A DNA stretch of 16,909 nt from Alistipes sp. CAG:831 (lineage in GTDB: Bacteria > Bacteroidota > Bacteroidia > Bacteroidales > UBA932): contig HF990405.1 of the NCBI GenBank assembly GCA_000432775.1, positions 1 through 16,909 on the forward strand, in the 5' to 3' direction. Position 1 is the first letter of the stretch; every line of letters starts with the position of its first letter. Shown here one piece after another: positions 7,846 to 15,411 of this stretch. A program made the position numbers and the translations under genes. The notes beneath the pieces are model-generated. The model worked only from the letters and a program-made list of their open reading frames with translations. It had not been told where the DNA came from and did no database searches.

Positions 7846-9159
7846 ATGAAACGTATTCTATTAGCAACGATTGCATTATTTGTGTCCATTCTTGTCTTCG
7901 GGCAGGGAAAATATGGCGCGGACAGCGCGGAATGTATCAAGTATCTTTCCTTCTACATGCAGTACATGAAGCAGGATAATATGGAAGACGCCGCTCCCAA
8001 CTGGCGTAACGCCATCAAGTACTGCCCTCCTACAGCCAGCCAGAACATGCTTCTCGACGGTATGAAGATTCTGAGAAATGATATTAACAAATACCGCAAC
8101 AATCCCATCAGGAAGAAGGAGCTTGTGGACAGCCTTATGATGCTCCACCAGATGAGAATAGACACATATCCCAAATATGCCGTTACAGCTACCAACAACA
8201 AGGCAGTGGACATGATGAACTATGCCGACCCCGGCAGTGAGATGGAGGTGTACGAGACACTCGGCCAGGCCCTGGACGTAGCTAAGGAGAAGGCTTCTAC
8301 AACAGTGGCTGTAAGATATGTTGACTATGCTATCCAGCTCTATAAGTCAGGAAGACTCATGGACTCCGATGTATTCTCCGCATTCGAGAAGAGTATCGAA
8401 ACCCTTGAGGCCGTTAGAGCCGCCAAGCCCTCCAAGATGGTGGACAATGCCATCGCCGACGTGGAGAGCCTCTTCGCAGGCAGCGGTGTGGCAAGTTGCG
8501 AGAACCTCGTTGCAGTATTCCAGCCCCGCTATGACGCCGCTCCCGAGGATGAGACAGTGCTTTCCAATATCGTTACCCTCTTCTCTTCTACCGGATGTAC
8601 TGAGGAGGATCTCTTCCTCAAGGCGGTGGAGGGTCTGTATAAGGTTGATCCCTCGTCCAACTCAGCACATCTCCTCTTCCAGCTCTATTCCTCGCTTCCT
8701 GACGGCGCTGACCAGGCTGTCAAGTATATGAACGAGGCCATCGCTTTCGAGGACTCGGATGCAGAGAAAGACGCCGAGTACTATTTCGAGCTTGCAACAT
8801 ATCTTTTCTCGAAACTGGACCGTAAGGCTGAAGCAGTAGCCGCCGCCAAGAAAGCTGCTGCGTCCGCAACATGGGAGGCAAGGGCTTATTATCTTATCGG
8901 AACCATCTGGAGCGTTACCAAGTGCGACGGCAACCCTATCGAGACCCGTGCTCCTTTCTGGGCCGCCACAGACTACATGATCAAGGCCAAGAACGCCGAT
9001 CCTTCAATGGCAGAGGATGTTGACAAGCAGATTGCAACCTACCGCCAGTACTATCCCCTGCAGTCCGACGCATTCATGTATGACATCGTGGACGGTGACC
9101 GTTATCAGATTAACTGCAACGGTATGACTGAATCCACAACCGTAAGGACCCAGAAATAG
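7846..9159 (+). CDS. Periplasmic tetratricopeptide-repeat-like protein
   Basis: A 437-residue exported protein. Its signal peptide MKRILLATIALFVSILVFGQ has a basic head, a long hydrophobic core and a G/Q cleavage site usual in Bacteroidota. The mature chain is alpha-helical with TPR-like repeats; for example AEYYFELATYLFSKLDRKAE followed by AVAAAKKAA fits a helix pair. The end, GNPIETRAPFWAATDYMIKA, then YRQYYPLQSDAFMYDIVDGD and TESTTVRTQK, is as I recall a conserved tail of a Bacteroidales TPR family in this cluster. TPRs bind partner proteins; no enzyme motif is seen, and the partner is unknown. The ATG at 7846 is chosen because the signal peptide starts there; the frame is open further upstream but overlaps the previous gene. 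The gap to the previous gene is 19 bases, so it is in the same operon. Confidence 0.8.
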   Translation: MKRILLATIALFVSILVFGQGKYGADSAECIKYLSFYMQYMKQDNMEDAAPNWRNAIKYCPPTASQNMLLDGMKILRNDINKYRNNPIRKKELVDSLMMLHQMRIDTYPKYAVTATNNKAVDMMNYADPGSEMEVYETLGQALDVAKEKASTTVAVRYVDYAIQLYKSGRLMDSDVFSAFEKSIETLEAVRAAKPSKMVDNAIADVESLFAGSGVASCENLVAVFQPRYDAAPEDETVLSNIVTLFSSTGCTEEDLFLKAVEGLYKVDPSSNSAHLLFQLYSSLPDGADQAVKYMNEAIAFEDSDAEKDAEYYFELATYLFSKLDRKAEAVAAAKKAAASATWEARAYYLIGTIWSVTKCDGNPIETRAPFWAATDYMIKAKNADPSMAEDVDKQIATYRQYYPLQSDAFMYDIVDGDRYQINCNGMTESTTVRTQK

Positions 9160-9161
9160 TA

Positions 9162-9797
9162 ATGAGTTTTAAAATACCGCATTACACGGCTATCAGAATG
9201 GTAGCGGCCCTATGGACCGCTACCATTGTCGTATCATGCGGCAACAAGCTCAGGAACATAGATTCGGACCAGTTGTCCGAGGCTCCGACCCAGGTAGTCC
9301 TGAACATGGATGCGGCTCAGACGGAGAACGGCCTTATGCAGATGAGGCTCGTGGCTTCCAGGATGGAGAGATACGAAAAGGGAGAGGACGAGTCGGTAGA
9401 ACTTTTCCCTGACGGGTTCAATGTCTTGGCGTACAATGAGGAAGGGCTATTGGAGACCCAGATATTGTCTGACAGGGCAGAACATTCGGTGCAGGGAAAG
9501 ACAGAAACCTGGTCTGCTTATGGTAATGTTGTGATAATCAACTATCTTGAAGGCCAGAAGATAATGACTGACACCTTGTACTGGGACCGGGAGAGGCAGA
9601 GGATTTTCACAGACTGTCATGTGCGTCTGTACTCGCCTCAGGGCTTCATGCAGGGATACGGGCTGGAATCGGACGAGAGGGCGAGGAACGCCCGTCTTCT
9701 CAAAGTTTTCGACAGCTATGGAATAGTCTCCGAAGACACAACTGGAACCGGGTACGTGGATACAGTGAATTTTATTGGGCCCAGATACCGGAGATAA
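9162..9797 (+). CDS. lptC: LPS export protein LptC, lipoprotein form
   Basis: A 211-residue lipoprotein. The N-terminus has a short hydrophobic segment and a lipobox VVSC (Cys26), so it would be lipid-anchored facing the periplasm, unlike E. coli LptC, which keeps a membrane helix. The body is the LptC/OstA-like beta-jellyroll: LMQMRLVASRMERYEKGEDE, then ETQILSDRAEHSVQGKTETW, YGNVVIINYLEGQKIMTDTL, and FTDCHVRLYSPQGFMQGYGL. Alternating strands with Asp/Gly turns are diagnostic of Lpt bridge proteins, which pass lipopolysaccharide from the LptBFG transporter to the outer membrane. It starts two bases after the previous stop (TAGTAATG), implying tight co-translation. The other Lpt genes are not in the window. 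Confidence 0.85.
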   Translation: MSFKIPHYTAIRMVAALWTATIVVSCGNKLRNIDSDQLSEAPTQVVLNMDAAQTENGLMQMRLVASRMERYEKGEDESVELFPDGFNVLAYNEEGLLETQILSDRAEHSVQGKTETWSAYGNVVIINYLEGQKIMTDTLYWDRERQRIFTDCHVRLYSPQGFMQGYGLESDERARNARLLKVFDSYGIVSEDTTGTGYVDTVNFIGPRYRR

Positions 9798-9809
9798 AAA
9801 TAAAATTAC

Positions 9810-9817
9810 TATCTTCG
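9810..9817 (+). promoter_or_regulatory. Candidate promoter before the prolyl isomerase gene
   Basis: TATCTTCG followed by CACC resembles the Bacteroidota -7 element TAnnTTTG, with one change. No -33 TTTG is seen at 19-21 bases. It lies in the 55-base gap after lptC and could give the isomerase an extra internal start in the operon. Confidence 0.35.
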
Positions 9818-9852
9818 CACCCTATTTTCAGAACGTTGTAAATTGAAATAAA

Positions 9853-11946
9853 ATGGCAGTTTTAGAGAAAATTCGAGTAAAGCTCGGTATTCTTATCACA
9901 GTGCTCATCGCGGTGGCGCTGTTATCTTTTATCATTGACCCCACTACTCTGGAGACCACTCTCGGCTACTTCTCCTCCAAGTATGATGTGGGCAAGATAG
10001 ACGGCAAGAAGGTCCGTTACAATGAGTTCCAGCAGCAGGTGGACTATTATACCAACATCTACACCCTCACTTCCGGAAGCCAGTCGGTGTCGGAGGAGGC
10101 CATGCAGACCATCAACGAGACAGCATGGCAGAACCTCATCTCGCAGTGGTACATTATTCCCGAGATGCAGAAGGCCGGCATTATGGTGGGTGAGGACGAG
10201 CTGGTGGACCTCAGTCAGGGCAAGGAGATATCTCCCATATTGGCCAACGATCCGGTTTTCCTCGATGCCTCCGGCAGTTTCAGCAGGGAGAAGCTCATGG
10301 AATTCATCCACGCTATCCCCGGTGATGCCTCAGGTAATCTCGCCCAGTACTGGAGTTTCCTTCAGCAGAACATGACATCCCAGCAGTATTTTATCAAATA
10401 CACATCCCTTCTCACCGGCAGCGATATCCTCACTCCTGTGGAGCTCCGCAGACAGATCGAGGAGAACAACACATCATCGAATGTAGAGTTCGTACTGGTG
10501 CCTTTCGGTTTCGATGTGGATTCCACGATACAGGTAAGCACCAAGGAGATTCAGGATTACTACAACGCCCATAAGGAGAATTACCGTCAGCGAGCCTCCC
10601 GCGACATCGAGTTCGTGGCTTACGAGGTGGTTCCCTCCGAGTCCGATATTCAGGCTGCCAAGGACGAGATAGACGGTCTGTTCGAGGAGTTCTCGACAAC
10701 TACCAATCTGAAGAGTTTCCTGTCCCTCAACTCAGATACCCCCCTGCAGGACTACTACTACAAGGAGGGCGAGCTTTCGGCCCAGTTCCCCGAGGTGGAC
10801 GAGTTCGCATTCAGCCGCAGGCCCGGTGTCATGCCTGTGTTCCAGAAAGACAATACTTTCTATGCAGTGCGCGTCAATGACGAGAAGAATATGTCCGATT
10901 CGGCTTTTGTCCGCCACATCCTTCTCTCATTCGATGCAGGTGAGCTGGCCGACAGCCTTATCAACGTGCTCAACCACGGCGGTGATTTCTCCGCCCTGGC
11001 AGCCCAGTATTCCCTCGACCAGAATCCCAACGTGGCCAACCCCGGAGACATCGGCTGGATGACGCAGACATCCATGATACCCGGTATGCAGGGTGTCCTC
11101 AGCATGAGACCCGGAACCATCGCAAAGATGGAGACAGACTACGGCCTGCATATCGTCAGCGTTACAGACCGTACGGCTCCGATGAAGAAAGTACAGCTCG
11201 CCATTCTCTCCAAGGAGGCCATGGCAAGCAAGGAGACCTTCCAGAACTATTATGCACAGGCCAACGACCTGGCTTCGCGCTGCGAGGGCAAGATAGAGAA
11301 CTTCGATAAGATAACCCTCGATGAGGAGCTTCCCGTAGTGCCCGCCAACAATGTGCTCGAGAGTGCCCGCCAGCTCTCCAGATATGACGATGTAAGGGAA
11401 GTGATCCGCTGGATATATGATGACAAGACCAAAGTGGGCGATGTATCACCCATCATCACCGTCAACAACGATATATTCTTCGTAGTGGCGCTCAAGGCCA
11501 TCCGTGAGGACGGATACGCACCCGTCAACAATGTGGCTGCATCCATCCGCTACATCCTCACCAACCAGAAGAGGGCTGAGAAAGTCAAGGGAGAGGTAGC
11601 CTCCAAGATACAGGGCCTGACCGACATGAACTCCATAGCCGAGGCTCTTGGCCAGACAGTCAGCACCCGTGACGGAATCACATTCGGCAGCATGACCTCT
11701 ACTGCAACGGAGCCCGCATTTATAGGTGCAGTGGCAGGAGCCGAGCCCGGTGTCATAAGCGGTCCCGTTGCCGGCAATATCGGAGTATATGTCTTCAATG
11801 TTCTCGACCGTGAGACCGGAGCTTTCTATACCGAGGATGACGCCAAGATCCGTGCCGCCCAGATAGAGGCTTATCAGATCAACAGTCTGCCCGCCATCTT
11901 CAACGAGAGAGGCGAGATTGTGGACAACCGCGCCCGTTTCTTCTAG
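9853..11946 (+). CDS. Membrane-anchored PpiC-type peptidyl-prolyl isomerase (PpiD/SurA-like)
   Basis: A 697-residue periplasmic folding factor. It begins with a short cytoplasmic stretch and one membrane helix (about 11-28), with no cleavage site, as in PpiD. A SurA_N-like chaperone region follows from VGKIDGKKVRYNEFQQQVDY (about 46-65). A parvulin (PpiC) domain at about 348-440 is recognised by FVRHILLSF, GGDFSALAAQYSLDQNPNVA, then PGDIGWM and TDYGLHIVSV. A second, more diverged parvulin-like segment lies around 500-600 (VGDVSPIITVNNDIFFVVAL). It probably helps newly exported outer-membrane proteins fold, which fits the OMP and LptC genes upstream. The 55-base spacing to lptC, with a terminator after the stop, makes it the last gene of the cluster. 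Confidence 0.88.
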   Translation: MAVLEKIRVKLGILITVLIAVALLSFIIDPTTLETTLGYFSSKYDVGKIDGKKVRYNEFQQQVDYYTNIYTLTSGSQSVSEEAMQTINETAWQNLISQWYIIPEMQKAGIMVGEDELVDLSQGKEISPILANDPVFLDASGSFSREKLMEFIHAIPGDASGNLAQYWSFLQQNMTSQQYFIKYTSLLTGSDILTPVELRRQIEENNTSSNVEFVLVPFGFDVDSTIQVSTKEIQDYYNAHKENYRQRASRDIEFVAYEVVPSESDIQAAKDEIDGLFEEFSTTTNLKSFLSLNSDTPLQDYYYKEGELSAQFPEVDEFAFSRRPGVMPVFQKDNTFYAVRVNDEKNMSDSAFVRHILLSFDAGELADSLINVLNHGGDFSALAAQYSLDQNPNVANPGDIGWMTQTSMIPGMQGVLSMRPGTIAKMETDYGLHIVSVTDRTAPMKKVQLAILSKEAMASKETFQNYYAQANDLASRCEGKIENFDKITLDEELPVVPANNVLESARQLSRYDDVREVIRWIYDDKTKVGDVSPIITVNNDIFFVVALKAIREDGYAPVNNVAASIRYILTNQKRAEKVKGEVASKIQGLTDMNSIAEALGQTVSTRDGITFGSMTSTATEPAFIGAVAGAEPGVISGPVAGNIGVYVFNVLDRETGAFYTEDDAKIRAAQIEAYQINSLPAIFNERGEIVDNRARFF

Positions 11947-11974
11947 AAATACACCAATACGTTTCAATATATGC

Positions 11975-12011
11975 CAGCCGGTATCCTTTGTGGGATGCCG
12001 GCTGTTTTTTT
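11975..12011 (+). terminator. Intrinsic terminator closing the envelope cluster
   Basis: A 12-base-pair stem (11975-11986 with 11993-12004, one G-T wobble) with a six-base loop is followed directly by seven Ts (12005-12011). It lies 28 bases after the isomerase stop and before the promoter of the next gene. It is the clearest intrinsic terminator in the window. Confidence 0.9.
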
Positions 12012-12015
12012 GACG

Positions 12016-12023
12016 TAAATTTG
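12016..12023 (+). promoter_or_regulatory. Candidate promoter -7 element for the secreted EEP protein
   Basis: TAAATTTG is a perfect TAnnTTTG just after the terminator T-tract, about 27 bases before the ATG at 12051. No TTTG is seen at the usual -33 spacing, which would fall inside the terminator stem. Confidence 0.4.
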
Positions 12024-12050
12024 TTAACTTAGCGGAAAATCTTTTGGCTT

Positions 12051-13046
12051 ATGAGGAGAGAGTGTGCAGTAGCGGCCGTAATCCTGTTGTGCCAGTTGTG
12101 TGGCCTGTGGACCCTGGAAGGGCAGGAGAGGGGAAGCCGGTATGTGGTTTTCTGGAATCTGGAGAATTATTTCGACCCTTTTGACGATTCGCTGACGGTG
12201 GATGAGGAGTTCACTCCGGCGGGGGAGAAGCACTGGACCTGGAAGAAGTTCCTGGTCAAGCGCAATCTCATCGCCAAGGTCCTGCTGTCGATGTACGACA
12301 GGTACGGGGACTGGCCGCTGGCCGTGGGCTTTGCGGAGGTGGAGAACCGGATGGTGCTGCGGCAGCTGACTGAGCAGACTCCGCTGGCAAAGCTCGGTTA
12401 TGGTGTGGTACACCGGGAGTCTCCGGACAGCAGAGGAATTGACGTGGGATTCATCTATCGGGAAGAATATCTCACCGTGCATGACGTGGAGGCGTTGGAG
12501 GTGCTGACCGGAAGGGAGAGGCCCACGCGGGATATCCTTCATATCCTGGCGGTGCTGCATCTGCCGGACGAGTCTCCGGAGAGCGTGCATTTTTACATCA
12601 ATCACTGGCCGTCGAAATTCGGAGGGGAGGAGTACTCCCGGCCTTTCCGCCAGTCGGCGGCCGATACCCTGAGCCGGGTGTTAGGAGCCTTGGCGGATTC
12701 CGCAGCGGGAGAACTGCCGCCGGTCATTGTCACCGGGGATTTCAACGATACTCCTGACTCGGAGCCGGTGATGTCGGTGCAGCGGAGGACTGGCCTGCTC
12801 AATCCTGCGCTTGACCTGCACCAGAGAGGGGAGGGGACCTTGAAGTACAATGGCCGCTGGGAACTGATCGACCTTTTCATGATGAGTCCTGCCTTGCGCG
12901 GTGCACGTATGGAGATATACCGACATCCGCTGCTGCTGGAGGAGGACGAGAAGTTTTTAGGACAGAAGCCGTTCCGCACCTACTACGGCCCTCAGTGGCA
13001 CGGCGGGGCCAGCGACCATCTGCCCATCGTCCTGCTGCTGCCCTGA
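12051..13046 (+). CDS. Secreted endonuclease/exonuclease/phosphatase family protein
   Basis: A 331-residue metal-dependent hydrolase of the EEP (DNase I-like) fold. The N-terminus MRRECAVAAVILLCQLCGLW plus TLEGQ looks like a signal peptide, so the enzyme probably acts in the periplasm or outside the cell. Motifs in order are FWNLENYFD (N36, E38), AEVEN (E96/E98, metal ligand region), SRGIDVGFIYR (128-137), NHWPSKFGG (N184, H185), GDFNDTP (D230, N232) and the terminal SDHLPIV (D322, H323, catalytic pair). All expected catalytic residues are present. The substrate is not predictable: DNA, a phosphoester or a phospholipid headgroup are all possible in this superfamily. It converges on the ATPase gene with only five bases between the stop codons. 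Confidence 0.87.
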   Translation: MRRECAVAAVILLCQLCGLWTLEGQERGSRYVVFWNLENYFDPFDDSLTVDEEFTPAGEKHWTWKKFLVKRNLIAKVLLSMYDRYGDWPLAVGFAEVENRMVLRQLTEQTPLAKLGYGVVHRESPDSRGIDVGFIYREEYLTVHDVEALEVLTGRERPTRDILHILAVLHLPDESPESVHFYINHWPSKFGGEEYSRPFRQSAADTLSRVLGALADSAAGELPPVIVTGDFNDTPDSEPVMSVQRRTGLLNPALDLHQRGEGTLKYNGRWELIDLFMMSPALRGARMEIYRHPLLLEEDEKFLGQKPFRTYYGPQWHGGASDHLPIVLLLP

Positions 13047-13051
13047 TGCGC

Positions 13052-14332
13052 TCAGACTTTCAGACAGCCTATCGGTACGACCAGTATGCCGTCCTGAGGA
13101 CGTTTGTATGCGTAGTCTCCGGTGCCGGTGAGAATCATCGAGAACGAGGGTGCGGGCATCTTGTCAGTGTCTATCTTCGAGGCCAGGGCCGTAAGAGTGG
13201 CTGCACCTTCCTCTATAAGGTCATGGCCGCCCAGTTTGATTTCTATAAGACCGTATCTGCCGTTTCGCAGATGGATGACGGCATCGCATTCGAGATGGTT
13301 CTTATCCCTGTAGTGATAGACGTTTCCCCCGAGGGCTTCGGCGTATACACGGAGATCCCGGATGCATAAGGTCTCGAAGAACAGTCCGAATGTCCTCAAG
13401 TCGTTCAGAAGGTCCTCCGGGCCTAAGCCGAGAGAAGCTGCAGCAATCGAGGGGTCGGAAAAATAGTGTGTATCCGATGTTCTGACGGCTGTCCTGCTGC
13501 GGAGATTGGGATTCCATGCCAACGAATCCTCGATTACGAAAATTTTCTTGAGAGCCTTTATGTAAGAGTAGAGTGTATTTTCATTTACCGAATCCCCCTC
13601 ATGTGTTTTCAGGTCAGCCAGAATAGTACCAGCACTGGCCTGGCTGCCCTGATTTCTGGCGTATGACCGCATTAGTCTTTTCGCTATTTCGCTGTCGCGC
13701 TCTATATCGTCCACTCTCGATATATCGGACCGCGTGACTGCCTCGAAATACTCCTGTGCCTGGATAAGAGCTGATTTCCGGCTCTTTTTGAGAACAGCCT
13801 TGGGCCAGCCTCCGCGGCAGATTATAAATGCCAGTTCTTCGATGTCGAGGCTGGAGGCTCCGTCTATGGATGAATCTGATTTGAACAGATTGGCCAGACT
13901 TACATCTCCGGATGATTCAGAGGACTCCCAAAGAGTCATCGTACGGAGTCTAAGCCAGGAAATCCTGCCTGTACCCGTATGGAAAATCTCATTTGTCCTT
14001 ATAGGTACTGCCGAGCCTGTCAATATGAACTGGCCGTCCTCGTCGCGTTTGTCCACCTCATTTCTCACTGCGTCCCAGATTCTGGGAGCAACCTGCCACT
14101 CATCTATGAGCCTTGGTGTGAGCCCTTGCAGCAGCCTGCTTATATTGGTCTGTGCCATAGTAAGATTCTGGTCTTTAGTGTCCGGGTCGGCCATATAGAT
14201 TATGCTTCCGGCATGTTGCGCGGCAAGCGTGGTCTTACCGCAGTATTTCGGACCTTCTATCAGAACTGCTCCCATTGCATCCAGGAGGTCGTCCAGAATT
14301 GCATCGGCAATGCGTGGCTTGTAAGTTTTCAT
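13052..14332 (-). CDS. ATP-binding protein, AAA-14 plus DUF4143
   Basis: A 426-residue protein of the AAA-14/DUF4143 family, common and often multi-copy in Bacteroidota; its cellular role is not established. The N-terminal ATPase has Walker A GPKYCGKT (27-34), a Walker B RLIDEWQ (D77, E78) and sensor-1 FILTGS (102-107). The DUF4143 part has LAFIICRGGWPKAVL, a helical middle, and LNDLRTFGLFFETLCIRDL. Near the end E320, D350 and EIK (364-366) in ECDAVIHLRNGRYGLIEIKL have the spacing of a PD-(D/E)XK nuclease-like core, so nucleic-acid action is possible. The ATG at 14332 is preferred; an open TTG start at 14380 would lie upstream of the predicted transcription start. It stands alone on the minus strand between plus-strand genes, with an AT-rich control region, suggesting insertion as a separate unit. 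Confidence 0.85.
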   Translation of the reverse strand: MKTYKPRIADAILDDLLDAMGAVLIEGPKYCGKTTLAAQHAGSIIYMADPDTKDQNLTMAQTNISRLLQGLTPRLIDEWQVAPRIWDAVRNEVDKRDEDGQFILTGSAVPIRTNEIFHTGTGRISWLRLRTMTLWESSESSGDVSLANLFKSDSSIDGASSLDIEELAFIICRGGWPKAVLKKSRKSALIQAQEYFEAVTRSDISRVDDIERDSEIAKRLMRSYARNQGSQASAGTILADLKTHEGDSVNENTLYSYIKALKKIFVIEDSLAWNPNLRSRTAVRTSDTHYFSDPSIAAASLGLGPEDLLNDLRTFGLFFETLCIRDLRVYAEALGGNVYHYRDKNHLECDAVIHLRNGRYGLIEIKLGGHDLIEEGAATLTALASKIDTDKMPAPSFSMILTGTGDYAYKRPQDGILVVPIGCLKV

Positions 14333-14350
14333 TTCAATAATTTTAGAAAA

Positions 14351-14381
14351 CAAAAATAAAGTTAATATTTTAAAATTCAAA
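14351..14381 (-). promoter_or_regulatory. Promoter of the DUF4143 ATPase gene
   Basis: On the minus strand TTTG (14381-14378), 19 bases, then TATTTTTG (14358-14351) is a full match to the Bacteroidota promoter. Transcription would start near 14345, leaving about a dozen bases of leader before the ATG at 14332. The -33 element and the spacer lie within a perfect palindrome, so a repressor bound there would block the promoter. Confidence 0.6.
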
Positions 14382-14390
14382 ATATTAACT
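14360..14390. repeat. Perfect 12-base inverted repeat, possible operator
   Basis: Arms 14360-14371 and 14379-14390 are exact reverse complements around a seven-base AT spacer. The arm reads AGTTAATATTTT. It overlaps the -33 element and spacer of the ATPase promoter and ends before its -7 element. It has no T-tract on the useful side and does not follow a gene end, so an operator is more likely than a terminator. Confidence 0.8.
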
Positions 14391-14400
14391 CATTTTGATA

Positions 14401-14446
14401 TGGCATTTGGCTGAATTTTGGTGTGGCATTTGGCCGTATTTTGGTG
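14401..14446. repeat. Two tandem 23-base direct repeats
   Basis: Units 14401-14423 and 14424-14446 are adjacent and differ at two of 23 positions (12 and 14). Each begins TGGCATTTGGC and ends ATTTTGGTG. A degenerate copy of the unit end (ATTTTGATA, 14392-14400) precedes the first unit. They sit between the ATPase palindrome and the thyA promoter. They could be binding sites for a protein or a slippage-prone repeat. Confidence 0.85.
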
Positions 14447-14475
14447 ATTTTTTCCGTACCGATGGAGAAATTGAG

Positions 14476-14483
14476 TACCTTTG
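14476..14483 (+). promoter_or_regulatory. Candidate thyA promoter -7 element
   Basis: TACCTTTG matches TAnnTTTG. A weak -33 candidate TTTC (14451-14454) lies 21 bases upstream, just after the tandem repeats. Transcription would start near 14490, leaving a short leader before the thyA ATG at 14507. Confidence 0.45.
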
Positions 14484-14506
14484 ACGGACAAAAAAGCGCA
14501 TACACT

Positions 14507-15301
14507 ATGAAGCAGTATCTGGAGCTCCTGCAGCATATCATGGACCATGGGACGGTCAAGTCGGACCGGACCGGAACGGGAACGAAATCGGTTTTCGGCT
14601 ATCAGATGAGGTTTGACCTATCGGAGGGATTTCCCCTGCTTACGACCAAGAAACTGCATCTGCGTTCGATTATCTACGAACTGCTGTGGTTCATCAAGGG
14701 CGATACCAACATCAAGTACCTGCACGACCACAAGGTATCCATCTGGGACGAATGGGCCGACGAGAACGGGGACCTCGGTCCGGTCTACGGCCATCAGTGG
14801 CGTTCCTGGCCGGCTCCGGACGGACATACCATCGACCAGCTCTCGCAGGTGCTGGACTCGCTCAAGCGCAATCCGGACTCGCGGCGGCACATTGTCTCGG
14901 CCTGGAATCCGGCGGAGGTGGACCGTATGGCCCTGCCCCCCTGCCACACCCTCTTCCAGTTCTACGTGGCCGACGGGCGGCTCTCCTGCCAGCTCTACCA
15001 GCGCAGTGCCGATGTCTTCCTCGGAGTGCCTTTCAACATCGCCTCGTACGCCCTGCTGACCATGATGGTGGCCCAGGAGTGCGGCTACACTCCCGGAGAC
15101 TTCGTGCACACTTTCGGAGACGTACACATCTATCTCAACCACTTCGACCAGGTGCGCGAGCAGCTCTCCCGCACCCCGCGCCCCCTGCCCCGGATGGTTC
15201 TCAATCCCGAAGTGCGCTCGGTCTTCGACTTCGACTACGGGGACTTTACCCTCGAAGGATACGACCCCTGGCCGGCGATAAAGGCTCCCGTGGCGGTGTG
15301 A
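14507..15301 (+). CDS. thyA: Thymidylate synthase
   Basis: A 264-residue enzyme, the same length as E. coli ThyA. It methylates dUMP to dTMP using methylenetetrahydrofolate, in the cytoplasm. The start MKQYLELLQHIMDHG aligns with family N-termini. The SDRTGTGTKSVFG loop binds substrate phosphate, and the catalytic cysteine in ALPPCHTLFQFYV falls at residue 146 as in E. coli. QLYQRSADVFLGVPFNIASY follows, with the dUMP-binding Asn/Asp region. An open extension upstream to 14423 passes through the tandem repeats and promoter and is not used. thyA is often followed by the dihydrofolate reductase gene folA; here the next gene is an unrelated lipoprotein. Third codon positions are markedly richer in G and C than in mfd or ruvB. 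Confidence 0.97.
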   Translation: MKQYLELLQHIMDHGTVKSDRTGTGTKSVFGYQMRFDLSEGFPLLTTKKLHLRSIIYELLWFIKGDTNIKYLHDHKVSIWDEWADENGDLGPVYGHQWRSWPAPDGHTIDQLSQVLDSLKRNPDSRRHIVSAWNPAEVDRMALPPCHTLFQFYVADGRLSCQLYQRSADVFLGVPFNIASYALLTMMVAQECGYTPGDFVHTFGDVHIYLNHFDQVREQLSRTPRPLPRMVLNPEVRSVFDFDYGDFTLEGYDPWPAIKAPVAV

Positions 15302-15399
15302 CAGCACAGGCTGGGGATGTCAGGAACACGGCCTGTATCCCAAAGCCGGCTACCATCAACATTTGTCCTCAGCCAGTGCGGAATCTCGCTGTTTTTACC

Positions 15400-15407
15400 T
15401 AAATTTG
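15400..15407 (+). promoter_or_regulatory. Candidate promoter -7 element hard against the lipoprotein start
   Basis: TAAATTTG is a perfect TAnnTTTG, but it ends only four bases before the ATG at 15412. If used, transcription would begin at or next to the start codon (leaderless message). No -33 TTTG is seen at the right spacing. Confidence 0.3.
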
Positions 15408-15411
15408 CTAC

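Noticed and set aside
14333..14380. TTG start for the DUF4143 ATPase
   Set aside because: It lies inside the palindrome and upstream of the predicted transcription start; the ATG at 14332 fits the domain start.
14423..14506. N-terminal extension of thyA from a GTG start
   Set aside because: It would translate the tandem repeats and the promoter -7 element; the ATG at 14507 puts the catalytic cysteine at 146 as in E. coli.
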